From Agrocybe praecox (taxonomy: Eukaryota; Basidiomycota; Agaricomycetes; Agaricales; Agrocybaceae): a stretch of 64,000 nucleotides of DNA. The stretch covers positions 1,612,001 to 1,676,000 of the forward strand of contig OZ024842.1 of NCBI GenBank assembly GCA_964017145.1, written 5' to 3'. A program made the translations under genes and the position numbers. The notes under the pieces are model-generated. The model did not search any database. It worked only from the letters and a program-made list of their open reading frames with translations, and was not told where the DNA came from. Position 1 is the first letter of the stretch. Each line of letters starts with the position of its first letter. Below are positions 16,257 through 28,644 of this stretch, one piece after another.

Positions 16257-17177
16257 ATGGCACCCAAATTTCTCTGTTGCTTACCTCTCCGACTGGGAGT
16301 CCTTGTTATTTCCTTTATTTCATTCATCATTTGCGGTGCCGTGGCTGTTTTGATGTGGTTTCTTGTTCATTTCATCGTCACAAAAGACCCACATGGTAAG
16401 CATACACTTTTGTTATGTTTATAGCAGCCATTGTCTCATTCAAGCCGTCGTGGATTCCCCATCAGATTCCTCTAATACCTTCAACGACCAGGATGTAAAA
16501 AAGGCTCTGATTGCTGCCATCGTAATTGGTGCAGTATATACTATCTCAACTCTTATTGGTTTCTTCGGGTAAGCTTCTACGTCTTATTTCCTTCCAACTA
16601 TGTCAGGCTCACATTTCATACAGGTTTTTGGGTGCAATTTTCAAAAAAGTCGGACTCGTCAGGATGTTCAGCTTTCTTTTCTTCTTGGTCTTCGTCATCC
16701 AATTGGCGTTCAGCATATTTGGCATAATATTCTACTACTGGATACAGCATCATTCCTTCCAGCGCTGCACCCAGGGTGCAAATGACGACTTTTCAAAGCA
16801 ACTTTGTGATTCCACGTCCAAATTCATGCACAACTCTCCTGCCGTCATTTGGGTTACCAGCATCGTCCCTCTCCTCATCCAAGGCTGTTAGTTTCTTTCT
16901 TCTTGACAGCATGTAACAAAATTAACATTTCTCCTCTTTTACAGATGCATGCTACGTTGTTTCTCAGTATAGCAAACGCTTACAGAATGAAAGATTCAAC
17001 AAGAACCGATCGAGTGTGGCCTACCAACCAGTCGGCACACCGGCTCCTCAAACGCACGAAACTATTCCTCTAACATATCCGGTCAACAATTACCCTTACA
17101 GCGATGTCAGTCATTCTTTCGGGCACCAACCTCAACAGCCGATACGAGGGGATATCAATATTAGCAACAAAGTTTAA
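16257..17177 (+). CDS. Four-helix membrane protein of unknown function
   Basis: Four exons (16257-16395, 16445-16568, 16624-16886, 16945-17177) give exactly 252 residues. Four hydrophobic segments are visible: LVISFISFIICGAVAVLMWF, a second around AAIVIGAVYTISTLIGFFG, a third around FLFFLVFVIQLAFSIFGIIF, and a fourth around VIWVTSIVPLLIQGYACYVV. The loop between helices 3 and 4 carries two Cys, a tetraspan-like layout. The C-terminal tail is hydrophilic, Gln/Pro/Tyr-rich and probably cytosolic. I know similar uncharacterised proteins from agaric genomes but no assigned function. A tetraspanin assignment is not supported because the CCG motif is absent. Confidence 0.8.
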
Positions 17178-17338
17178 CGAGGAACACTGCCAAATTTCCG
17201 TATTTTGAACGAACATTTACGATATAGGACGCTTATTTAACTGCTCATGGACTTGTAATGTAGTATATATACCACCTGAATTTCTTCTACACCCAACAAC
17301 ATTCCAACTGGCGTAATTGAACGAAATGTGTCACATTA

Positions 17339-19148
17339 TCAAAGTTTACTCTTTGCGCGGTAATTAGACGACTTCTTCGTACCGGCTATCTTCAAAGCAG
17401 AATCTAATTCTTCCTCTAGAGATGTTCGATCTATCCAATCCCATAAGTGCTGCAGCGCTGGACCGAGGGTTTCGTAGTTGTCTCCATACTTGCTATCGAA
17501 TTCGTACATCTTCCCGGCTTCGTAGGACCCAGTCAAAATGCTGTTAGCCATCGGTAAGCGTACTGATTCGTATCCGTCTAATAATCTAGGTAGATCTTCC
17601 ACCCGTGTAGCCTCTTTCAGGAGCACGGAGAGTATGAATGCGTCCTGGTCGTGATGGTTTCAGGCTTTAAACTTTCATCAAAGGGTTTTGACGACCAACC
17701 TCTATGGCTTGACCTGCCCCAGCGCCCTGATGTGGTGCCATGGCGTGGGCCTAGTAAAGAATTATTTAAAAAATATGTCCATCTAGTTTCATTCCATACG
17801 ACTTACAGCATCACCCATCAATACAACCGCGCCCATATGATAGAACGGTAATGGTCGGAGATGGTGTATCGCCCACTTGGTCGGTCTTTCGATACACTGG
17901 CATCCGAAGTTCATTTTAGGATAGAAGCATATGTATCGATAGGTATCTACCTGTAGTAATTGTTCAACCTCTGGCTCCCACGGAGAGTAGCAGGAGAGGA
18001 GTTCTTCTTTTGGACAATCGACAACCCATTCGCCTTCATAGGGATGCCCATATTTCTCCGGATCAGAATCGAAAGTCACCACGTTGACTATATCTCCCTG
18101 GGAAATGGAATAGCTGACAACATGCTTGCTTTTACCGCAGTACTGTGTATGTGTTTCCTTGTTAATTTAAATAATATTCTAAAGGTTTGATAAAATATTA
18201 CGGCACCATTATTGGATTCTGAATCGCCCTATGGAGCGCCCCATTTTCGGCTTTGGGTATAACACCAGCATTTATCAGTCCTCTATAAGCCATCACACCC
18301 GTCCAAATAGGCTGAATATATTTCAGGAGACTAGGGTCATGTTTAAGTCGAACAGCGTGTTCGTACATCTGCGCTCGAATGCAGGACTTGATGCCGTCAG
18401 CCCCGATTAGAACATCACATATCGAGGAAGTGCCGTCAGCAAACTGAAGACTGATGGGTGCCTGGGGTGTTTGGGTAGGGCGTTGTGAATAAGATAAAAG
18501 ACGCTTCCCAAAGTGAGCGACGCCAGCTGGTAAATTATTCACGAAAATGTCAAGGAACTGGGCTCGGTGGAAGCGAATGCACTGAAAATAGTGTTAGAGG
18601 GTTGTCTCAAATAGAAAACGGACGGCAATACTCCATCTAGAGAAGAAAATATCAACATCCAAATAAAGTGGGAGGTTGTAGGAGGACTTGCAAGGCATTT
18701 CCACAAGCTTGAAGCGGAATCCTTTACTTGGTCTATCAGACCGTCTGTAATCAAAGCCGACTCCTTTGTGTTGTCATAAATTATCAGTCTGATATCTTAG
18801 CACAAAAGGTATAAACTAGGCTTTCCTGTCCTGCCAGTAGGAGGAGCATGTGCGATTTTAGAGAATTGGTCCGCTAAACCCATTTTCTCTAGGATACGCC
18901 ATGTCCTGGACCAAATCATAACCCCAGCGCCAATTTCTTTGAACTGGCCAGCGGCTTCGTAGAGTTGCACTTCCAAATTGGGGTGTGTAGATAAAGAAAC
19001 AGCAAGGCATAACCCTCCGATTCCTCCTCCACTAATCCGAGCAGTGCATGAGTAAACACATCTCATTTTAACATCAAGTATCAGGGTCATTCAAGACACA
19101 CCATATAGCCACTCGTATTCTCTGACCCTCGAAGCTTGAAGTTGTCAT
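17339..19148 (-). CDS. FAD-dependent monooxygenase (salicylate hydroxylase-like)
   Basis: The start chosen is the ATG at 19146-19148. It gives a short exon (MTTSSFEGQRIRVA) spliced through GTGTGT...TTAG into the dinucleotide-binding motif CGGGIGGLCLAV. Downstream are FKEIGAGVMIW, the DVLIGADGIKS segment that contacts FAD/NADPH, and the GD motif VLMGDAAHAM followed by PHQGAGAGQAIE. These are the group A aromatic hydroxylase (FAD_binding_3) signatures. The likely reaction is NAD(P)H-dependent hydroxylation of an aromatic acid or related compound; the substrate is not readable from sequence. Stop at 17339-17341. Its neighbours are housekeeping genes, so context does not help. Confidence 0.88.
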
Positions 19149-19605
19149 GGTAGGTGCAGGACAAGGATTGGTATTCTCAGTGTGGGAATGAGCTCCTATG
19201 TTTCGCGTGGATATGTCTAACAATATGTATGCCTCTCCAGTGGTTTCCTTCATAGGCTCCGGCTCCGTTTTTGATGAATTGACCGCACGATTATCTCAGT
19301 ACCTCGTGGCTCCCTCCCAATGACAGGTCGGAGAATCCATAGTTGAAGGAAAACCGGATTTGGAGAGCGAGTAATTGAGAGTCCTTACGTCGTTCATGTA
19401 TGGCTCTTCCACGTCCATTATACTACACACGATGAAGGGCATTTGACGCGCTTTAAAGCCTTTCCAAGCGATTCCCGAATAGGAAACCTTGATTACACCG
19501 GACCGTCCTTAGCCGGCGACGCGTCTCCTCAACTCAACTCCTTGTTTTTAACGACCTACTACTCAGAGCCTCAGACCGCCAGACCCCTTACTCTCACCTA
19601 AAATT
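19149..19605. other. Divergent intergenic region
   Basis: 457 bp between the starts of the monooxygenase (minus) and PSMG2 (plus). No convincing motif or coding exon found. Confidence 0.45.
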
Positions 19606-20618
19606 ATGGGATTAGCAGTCACGAAACTCCCTTTATCTGATTTGGAAGGGAAAATTCTCATTGTTGTCAGTCCCAATAACCATCTCTTCGAATCACAATA
19701 TTCTGAAAGTTCGCTGTGGTCTCTTTCCAATTTTTAGCCTGTCGTCTCTACAGCGAACGTTGGGCAACTAGCAGTAGATCTTATTATTGCTAGCTTATCT
19801 CTCGCACCTATTGCCGTCTTGGACCCGAAATTCTGTGTCCCTGTAGTCGGCGCGAGAGACGATGGTCGGAAAGGCATCACGACTCCTCTAGAACGTAAGC
19901 TCTTGAATATCATTACGGTACAATATCATAAAATAACGTACGAGAAGTGTACGGGAGTCCGGATAGCAACTTGATCGTCGTTCAACAGAGGTCTCCTGTC
20001 TTGAAGGTGTGAACAAAAGTTCATGTTGAATTTCCACGCTCAAACCTCTCTTTCTTGACAGTCATTAAAGGAGGAATTCATTCAAGAATTGCTCGCTTTC
20101 GTCAAAGAGGCAAAGTTCAGTGCCACTTTATTCCTTTCTGGCGTTGATTTATCGAATAGGACGGATGCACAAATGATGTAAGCTGTACCTTGATAATATT
20201 CCTTTAATCTCTTCGCTAAATGTTTCGACCATACAGGACTCCAACATATCAATTACGTCCCGAAAATGGACCTACTCTAGCGGGGACGCCATTGCAAAGC
20301 TTGTCGTCGTTGCCAATACCGATATATTCTTCTCCTATACGACAACATCTGCAACCTGAAGAAGAAAACCAATCAGTGCCGTTCATACCAGGGGGAGGCT
20401 TGACGAGACGGATATTATCGTCAATTTCCAGTGGATGGACTGTTCCTACTGCATCTCTTCTTCAATTTGTTCTTGAAGGTGACAATCGGGCCGATGCTGG
20501 CCTTCTTGCATCCGTAGTAACGAAAGTTGTTGGGGCGGATGTCAAGCAGTGGAAGCAGCCATTTAGTTGGAGAGCTGGCTTGTTTGGAACACCGCATGAT
20601 CAAACTCTCTACGGGTAG
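19606..20618 (+). CDS. PSMG2: Proteasome assembly chaperone 2
   Basis: Start ATG at 19606; exon 1 ends at 19665 (…GKILIV) and exon 2 starts at 19738 (PVVSTANVGQLAVDLII). This N-terminus is characteristic of PAC2/PSMG2 (yeast Add66). Further short exons carry VLDPKFCVPVVG, LYGSPDSNLIVVQQRSPV and FIPGGGLTRRI, and the gene ends at the TAG at 20616-20618. The PAC1-PAC2 dimer guides assembly of the 20S proteasome alpha ring in the cytosol and nucleus. The length, roughly 270 residues, is usual for the family. It converges on RRP12 with only 75 bp between the stops, so the two 3' ends may overlap. Confidence 0.88.
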
Positions 20619-20693
20619 CTCATCGCAAGATGAAAATGAAATCGTCGTAAAAAAGAAATGGGATCAAGACTAATAAAAGCACAAATGTATGTA

Positions 20694-23600
20694 TCAACGT
20701 TTCCCTGTAATACCAATTCGTCCCTTTTTGCCACCCTTGGCGGCCTGAGACAGGGATAGGTAGGCATATGGATCGACTCCGCCCTTTTTAACATCGCCGC
20801 CAGCTTTCTGTGATGTATAGTCAGCTCCTGATCACACCTCATGACACAAACAAAACATACCTTGGCCTTGAATTCATGGCCGAATTTTGGGTCGTTATGT
20901 TTCTTTGATTTTTTATGTCTGGAATCGGCTTTGGATTCTTCAACATCAGCCATCTCGACATCCTCAATGGCATCTTCTTCTCTTCTACGCTTCTTGGTGT
21001 CCTTGTTGAATTTGATTTTACCATTAGGTCCACGAGTGAATCCATCCACCGATGTCATGCCTTCACGATACGCCGTTCCGACGACATCTTCTTGCTGCTG
21101 CTCGGCATTGGCTTCATCAGAATCGGAATCGTCGATGACCATCTTTCCAGTATCTTCATCCGTCTTGAATCGAGCGGCGTCTTGGCCAGGCTGTTTACGG
21201 CGATTCGATTTTGCGTCTGTTGGAAATTTAAAAAAATTTAAATCAAGGTGGTGAAATGATGGACTGACTTGTTACACGAGTTGAGGCGCCCTGTAGAAGA
21301 TCCATGGGCTCGTCATCGTCCACTCGTAGCCTGACGTCCTGTGCAGCATTTCGTTTCTTGTTGGCTGCTTGGGGAACATCAGGTGCTTGATCATCATCAC
21401 TATCCTCGAGCTCGCTTTCGCTTCCATAAAGCACATCTTCAAATGCATCTCCAGTAGTTGTTTTGACGGGCTTGGGCTAAATTCAATTATGATTTTAAAA
21501 GAAGAATTCATAACAATACAAAGAGCACCGACCTCATCATCGTCATCGTCAGCTTCTGCTCTACTGGCCTTCTTACGCTTGGCCCGTTCCTTACGCTTCT
21601 TAATGTTTACAAGAACTTTCGAGGCTTCCTCTTCACCCGCGCACGAGTACACTTCGTCCCACGCAAATCGCCTCAACATTCTCTCGAAGATGTGGCGAAC
21701 TTTGACCTTGAAATGATTCTTGTGATCGTGAGACCAGTTCAAGAGTGCAGGAACGAGGTCCTTGAGATGGGGTCGGATGAGGTCCACGGGGAGTGTGTGA
21801 ATCGCGAGTTTGATGAAACCCAAAATTGATTTAACAATTTCTCGGTTGGCAGACGAAAGGAATACCAGCAAGGTCGTGAAGATTTCGTTGTGCATGGTGG
21901 GTGAAATTTGGTCTAAGGAGTAGGTAGATATTAATTGTTTTCGTTCATCCTCATAACAGATAATAAAACGTACCCTTAAATTCAAACACGAGTCGGGAAA
22001 TAGCAGTTACAGTGGCACTGATCATGTGTGGACTTGCTCCAGCCAAACCACCGGCAATCATGGTCATAAACTCTTCGATGCTCGCAGTAGCTAAACTACG
22101 GTCAGATCAACAAACTCATAATTAAACACAACGACATACCATCTTCAGCACCGTCTTCCTCCATTCCGTCAACCATGCTCCTCTTTACAACACCACCACC
22201 GCTCATCTTCCTACCCATAGAAAGAATTACTTCAAAGGCTGCTGTTCTAGCCTTCTCCGAGGGCTCTTTCGTACCAAGGACAGCTTCGGGGATCAAAGAT
22301 GGAATGATATGAAGGGATGTCGAGGGAAGCAAGTCAATCAAAGAAGAAAGCAAAGTGAAACGATCCTTGAAAGCAAATATTCAATACGATCATCACTGGG
22401 AGGAAATACACAATGAAAAGTACCTTCTTAGCAGCAGCAGTAATACCTTCGGTCAAGTCATCCAGTTTGCGGAGGATGGCCTCTGCATCAATAGTCAATT
22501 TACCACTTTCAACGAGCCTGGCCATAATCTTATAGCCTCGCTTCTGGACACCGTTATCTTTGCAGGTTAAGACTTCAGGTGTCAAAGTGAGCGTAAAGAG
22601 AGCTTCGGAATCAGCAACAGAGACATTTGGCAAGAGGAGCACGAGAATATCTTGAGATGTCGTTGTCATGTTTCCGATATCACCAGCAGCACTCATTTGT
22701 GCAGGTGCTTTCTGGGCTGATGGTAGGTTTGTCTTGAACAGCTGAACAACTTTGCCGAAAGCATTGTGGATATCCTACGTTAGAGTAATCAGCAAACCGA
22801 TCTTGCGGATTTAAAGCCAGACATACCTGAGGCGCTGCTATTGACGCCCACGCAACGATGACTTCACCAATTAAGCCACGGGAGTCCCGTCCAACACTTC
22901 CGTAAACGTTGAAAAGTACAGCCAACCAACTCTCCACTTGCGTCCTCAAGAAAGCGATGTTGTCTTTGGCTTCTTGTTGAGTGAGAGTGGCTGATGCCAA
23001 GGCGATCTCTTCCTCCGATGCTTCAGCAAGAACGAGATTCGACTCAACCATGATCTTGAGAGCCTTCAAAATAGAAGGCCTGAGCTCAGGTTGGCCATAG
23101 AGCAACTGAGATAGCAGTTGGGAGAAGGAAGGACCTAATGACTAGATGAAATTCAGTGAGAAATTTGAGATGGACACCAATGGATTAAATATCTAACCTG
23201 TTTCAGCTCTGGAGTACCGATACAATATCCGGAAAGGCCTGACCAGATTTGGCCGATAAGGACACTCCACATCTTCATTTCCGCTTGACGGTCTTCAGCT
23301 TCAGCCTTCTGTTGGTAGTTAAACATCCTTTCGCTGAGCGGTACAAAGTAGGAGACGAAGTGGGGAAGAGAAGATGCGTGAGGTTGAGAAAGAAGGGGAA
23401 GCAAGAAGGCTCTGGGTTCGACGCCGGGTTGACTACACATTTCGAAGTGAGCTCATTACTTGTCTGTTTCCATACAAATCGGAAAAGACATACCGGTCAG
23501 AAGGTTCGAGATTGAGGGGCAGGGAATTCAGTAGGACGGCGGGACCTAAGACACGCATAGCCACAGACAAGGTGGCATCCGCTGCCTCCTTGTACTCAAA

Positions 23601-24980
23601 ACCTTTAGAAACACGTAGATCACTTATTCTAACGATGAGGGGCATAAGCAAGATTTCTGCAGCGGTTGGAGCTTTTGGTGATTCTCTCATCTGAAGGTTC
23701 TCGAGGAATGAAGATACGATGGAGAGTAGTTCGGGAATCGCGCGAGCATATGGTAAGGAGTCAATGGCTTTAGAAACTTGCGATATAATTTTTTGGATTA
23801 CAGAGGCCCCATCCTTGTCTGTAATGGCAGTCTTGATGAGCTTGGGGGAGAAGCATGTCGTGACTGAAGATAAAGCCACAGCAGTTGATTTTCGGGTGGC
23901 CGAATCAGTCGAATCCAAGAAATTCCATATACTCTTCCAAACCTTGTTGACTTCTTTTGAGGCGCTTTCTGGCTCCATGGAATGGTATGCAACTAAAGCT
24001 CCTGACGAAACTTGGACCCAACTTGAGGAGAGTGTGAAATCAGATTTCGAGGGTGGAGAAGATAGCACGACCTTCAAGACTTCCGGTAATTGACTTCCCA
24101 TATTACTGGACTCATCTTCCACGGCCTTTTCAAAGATATCTGAAAGAACGCCATATGCAGATTGAGAAAGGTATGTGTTGCCCAATCTAGGCAAGGTGAG
24201 AAGAATATTTGTTGCGGGGGGGAGCATCTGTGGAGTACATGAACAAAATTTAATGTAAGATAACGTCCACCGACGTACCTCGGATGGCAGGTTTGGGATA
24301 ATAGGTTTTAAGAATGCGAGAGCGTGGATAGCAATTTCTGCACCGGGAGCCGCTGCCTGTTTCCCAGCCTTTCCTTTTGCGAACGGTCCTGCATTTACTT
24401 CTGACAATGTATTCAAAACCCATTCTCCAACTCGTTCTGCATAGGGATGCATCATTAATGGTGTCGGTGGGTGACTTATTACGTCTTTCACAACATCGGA
24501 TGCCTTCCTGCGAACTTTGGGTCTAGGATCTATGCAGAGTTGCAAGATTGAAGCGAATGTCTGCCGAACACCTTGCGCATCAAGTTGAGACCTATCCAGG
24601 GCTTGAAACACGGCATGATATAAGGTCAACTGTGATCGCAGAGCTGGAGCATGTTGGTTTAATGCTGGGAATAATGGTGCGGTCAATGATAACAAGTCGT
24701 TGAGGTTTGAACGGATAACCGCAGCGGGAACGAATGGTGCGACCAACGCCAATAGATATAGTTCTGCAGGCAAAATAGATCCGTCTTCTAGAGAAACATC
24801 TTTTTTCTGGATAGTTCCATCTAATGTCGTTAAAAGAGCAGCAAAATAAGCAGTAGATGTTGCTTCTGTCTTCTGATCCTTGAAGGTCGATTCCAAGGCG
24901 ATCAGGAGATTTGCTGGAGTCTTTTGATGAGGGAGATTAGAGGAAGTATGAGGCCTGATTTTTGATAAAGCGTCCTCCAT
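20694..24980 (-). CDS. RRP12: Ribosomal RNA-processing protein 12 (HEAT-repeat, NUC173)
   Basis: The start is the ATG at 24978-24980 (MEDALSKIRP). A long first exon encodes HEAT-like helices, with PRPKVRRKASDVVKDVISHPPTP early on. The middle exons (about 21500-23100) carry more repeats, including the VKSILGFIKLAIHTLP segment typical of Rrp12. The C-terminal part is highly charged (KKRRREEDAIEDVEMADVEE; KKSKKHNDPKFGHEFKAK) and ends GGKKGRIGITGKR before the stop at 20694-20696. Rrp12 is a karyopherin-like factor needed for maturation and export of pre-40S and pre-60S particles. Length and domain order are as expected. It starts 259 bp from the divergent acyltransferase gene. Confidence 0.93.
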
Positions 24981-25239
24981 CGTTCTGGCCAACAAAAGAA
25001 AAAGAAAAGAAAAAAGCGGAGGGAGTATTCAAAGTACAGACTTGATTTGCGGCCTCATTGCTCTATCTCCAAAATTTTGCTTAGTCATTCGACACCATTC
25101 GATCGCGTCCACTGCTTTGCCCAAAACGGGAAAGTGTCAGATGAAAAGCAGCCGAGTGGCCAGGCAATGAGCAGGAGCGCTCTCTTCTTTACCACCACCA
25201 GCCCCTCAGGCTTTAGGTTCTCCTCCATCTAGTACTTAC

Positions 25240-27218
25240 ATGCCTCAAGGCACACCGACTCCGTGGTCATATGTCTTGATCCGGTAACTTGTTCTCGGAA
25301 TAAACATCCACGACGCGGCAATTAATCAATTGTCCTTCTAGTTTACTCTTCAGATTCGTATTGAAGATTTTCTATGGCACTATTGTCATTGAAAATGCAC
25401 ATCTTATTCCAGAAACCGGAAGGCCATGGTATTGTCACTCTACTTACTACTTGACCTTACTGATATGCTTCCCAGTGTCGTCTGTGCTAACCACAGTAAC
25501 TCGTTGACGGATGCCCTGTATGCTTTCAGATATTCACCATCCTTATGTATGATACTTACTCGCTGAACAGTCTATTAGTTACCTCGATTCCAACAAGTGT
25601 ACGTGTTCCTCAAGATGGACGAACCTCGTACATTAATCTCTCAATGTAGAGACGGAACATGCTTCGCTTAACGGCAAAGGCTACCCAGTTCGGTCGACGC
25701 ACTTTCACGAGTTGGCTCATAGAATCTGCTGGTACTGTGCCTATCAAGAGAAAGAAGGATTATGCTGATGGAAATGCGGATAATACGGAGGTTATGGAGC
25801 ATCTCATGCATGTACGTTTTAGGCATCATGCTCAGCCGAGATGACTCTAACGGTTCCTTCAAGGCGTTAGAACTGGGTGACGCTGTCTGCCTCTTCCCCG
25901 AAGGGATGAGTAGATACCATCCAACAATTGCTCCTTTGAAAACTGGAGGCAAGTGATTACCGTGTTTAATTAACTGAGCTAGATTCTAAATATTTCTTCA
26001 GTTTCGCGATTGGTTTCAGACGTCTTGTCCAGGAATCGGGACAAACCTGACTTTGAGATGACGGTACTGACCTGCTCGGTTACCTATATGTAAAGCAGGC
26101 ACTATTCCCCGCGGACACTATAACTGATGCGTGTACTCTTCCAGGCACAGGCAACACTTCCGATCTGACGTTCTCGTAACCTTCCATGCTCCTCTCGTAT
26201 TTACCCCCAAGGCAAGATATTGACCTGTTATGTCTTTCTAATATTTACACCAGTCCACCAGTCCAATCCAGAATTACTTGCGCCTGTCGATTTTACTCAA
26301 GTCCGTGCGTTGACATCGCAGATCCAGAATAAACTCAGCAGCGGGACGTTTGACTCGCCGTCATGGGACCTTATTCGAACGGCAAAGCTTGCTGCGCGTA
26401 TGTACGCTCCTCTTGGGACTATGATGAGCCTTGGAGACCATGTTCGAATCGCGCGGTCGTTCTTAGAAGCATTCAAGGCACCCCCAGATAAAGACAATTT
26501 GGCGGAAGAACACGAGCAACTGCAGAAGGATCTAAAAGCGTATCAAGACCAACTCGCGAAGTGGGCAATCAAAGACGATCGCATTCGAAGACCTCTTTCA
26601 CGACGTACCATACTCTCGCGATTATTTGTCCGACTAATCTGGTCCTTGTGTCTTTTTGCTATTTCATTTCCTGGATTACTTCTTTGGCTACCTATATTCG
26701 GTACATCATTTTACGCTGTCCGTAACTTCAAGAAAACGGGCCCAATCTTCGACACCTGGGATGAGATAGCCCAATACAAACTCATATATGGCCTGATGTC
26801 AGGTATCTGCGTGTGGATCACCGCAGTAGCGCTGACATGGCCATTTGCGATCGTGTCCACATTCTTGGTGCCCGCCTTCATGTGGATGACTCTGCGTTGG
26901 TTCGAGGACGCCGTTGCTGCTTTCCGTGCTTTCACGGCCTTAATACGCCTGCTCCGTGTCGGAAAACCAAAGTTAAAGGAAATGCGCGAAACGCGGAAAG
27001 AACTCCACGCTCGTGTATTGAATTTTGCGGTTACGGTTCTAGGCCTTCCTGAAGACCCAGAAGATTACTTTTTGCATGCTGGTGGAAGGGAAAAGGGAAG
27101 GGTTCGTGGAAGTTGGGATAGCAAGGCCAGGTACTTCTCCATCAAGCGCAGGCGGAAAAGAGATTGGAATGAGACCCTTCGTCTTTATGATAAAGTTGAT
27201 TATCCAGAGGACGAGTAG
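25240..27218 (+). CDS. Glycerol-3-phosphate/DHAP acyltransferase-like protein (SCT1/GPT2 type)
   Basis: Start ATG at 25240 (MPQGTPTPWSYVLI). A chain of small exons gives LLFRFVLKIFYGTIVIENAH, the acyltransferase block I motif ANHSNSLTDAL (His and Asp five residues apart, as in yeast Sct1/Gpt2), then LRLTAKATQFG and VCLFPEGMSRYHPTI (block III). The last exon (26262-27218) encodes two or more transmembrane helices and a basic C-terminus, also as in Sct1/Gpt2. It should acylate glycerol-3-phosphate at sn-1 in the ER as the first step of glycerolipid synthesis. Two introns use GC donors (25949-26001 and 26212-26261); reading these as GT-only would break the frame. Confidence 0.85.
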
Positions 27219-27267
27219 CGTCTGTAGTTCGGATACGACATTTTACGACGTGATGATGAACCGAATA

Positions 27268-28003
27268 TCACAAATCTATCGTTGACTTCGCCGTGCTTGG
27301 GAAATGTGGTGATGGTGATGAAGAAGGTTCAAATGAGTTGAGCTCAGGATACTTCGCTCCAGGCGAATATGCAGGTGCTGTAGGCTTCAAGAGGCTTGGT
27401 CCTTTGGCGGTATTCATAGCCACGTCTGTGCAACAAAAAGTCAGACATGCGGAGTGCCTGCTCCTTCGCAATATGCATGGCTTGTTATACGTTTCCGGTG
27501 TTACTTCATTGATGACTTCGCACTGATCTTTGGGAGCTAGATAGGTTTCAAAAGGTCAGACTCGATTGAAACCCATAGAGATGCTCGAGCCCACCTTTGT
27601 CAACAGAGCTCGAGTATATAGAAGCAGGTTGTAAGATGTTGAAGGGATTGGGCACCGACTCGGAGGGATTTATGGATGATCCATCATGAAGGCCAGCCGG
27701 GGCCTTAAGTGCTGGGTAGGGTAGCGGAGAGACAAATCTCGACTGGGGCAAAGAGGGTATATTTCCATTTCGCCTGGATTGGGCCGTTTCCAACTTTGCT
27801 CTTCTTATTGACTCTACTTGTTTTCGTCTGTGAGAGATGGACCGCCGGGGCTTTGGTATGGCAGTGAGCTGGTCCTCAGGATCCACCGCCTTCTTTCTTC
27901 CTAGATGTCTGCCGAGTATACGCCATGAGAGGGTGCAAGCAACGCCTAGCAGGACGCAACCGACGATAATTATGCCGACAACGAAAGGGAAGGTAATTTG
28001 CAT
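27268..28003 (-). CDS. Single-pass membrane protein of unknown function
   Basis: Start ATG at 28001-28003. Residues about 4-30 form one hydrophobic helix (ITFPFVVGIIIVGCVLLGVA), followed by a strongly basic stretch (GRHLGRKK; PRRSISHRRKQ) and a Pro/Ser-rich tail, so the bulk is probably cytosolic. The frame continues through a 33-nt middle exon (APKDQCEVINE) into the last exon, MNTAKGPSLLKPTAPAY..., stopping at 27268-27270. Both introns have good GT/AG ends and a CTGAC-like branch site in the first. I do not recognise the family. It has the same orientation as the next small surface-protein gene, which starts 1.4 kb away. Confidence 0.65.
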
Positions 28004-28644
28004 GAATGTGATATTGTGGTGGGTATTATCCAGTGAAGAAGGAAAGAAGAGTGTCTTTGTCGCATTTTTAAAGGCCAGAGGAAACTCCTTAACTCATTCC
28101 ACCAAGACGTCGGGCATAGATGAAAAGGAGAAATATTGAAGACAGTCTACGAGAGTAAGAAAAAATAGGAGATATGACGATACGCGACGCAAGTGCTACT
28201 CTTATGTGAAATGAAACCAGTAATTCTTCTGAGATTTTTGTAATGCTATATTATAGTCAAAAGTTCATCAGAACCAAATCAGTAGCTACCAGAGCATTAT
28301 CTCTGCAATAATAATGTCTTTGATGTCGAAACAATCAATCTGTTGAATTTAAAGTAGAAGTTAAAGAAATGTCGGCAAGACTACCAGTCGAGGTAATCAA
28401 GGTCATGATACTAGTGATTGTAGGAGTTACTAAAGACGTAAATCCTGCAGCAGAAGTCGAGGAGGTTCGCAATCTTTAATGAACGTTCCAACTCGTTGGA
28501 GAAGAGATCAAAGAGGTTTCCGGCATTGGAGTCGATGGGACAGAAGTAAGGGTAGTGGTGATGGTAGGGGTATCGGTGAGCGGAAAGGATGGGATATTAA
28601 GGGCCCAGAGGAAGTTCAAGAAGTTGTGTTTGAACTGTACCGGG
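28004..28644. other. Intergenic region between two minus-strand genes
   Basis: 641 bp, AT-rich on the left and GA-rich near 28490-28620. It serves as promoter for the gene ending at 27268 and 3' region for the gene ending at 28645. No coding exon is supported. Confidence 0.45.

Noticed and set aside
17339..20618. A small secondary-metabolite cluster around the FAD monooxygenase
   Set aside because: Its neighbours are a membrane orphan and proteasome chaperone PSMG2, with no synthase, transporter or regulator adjacent.
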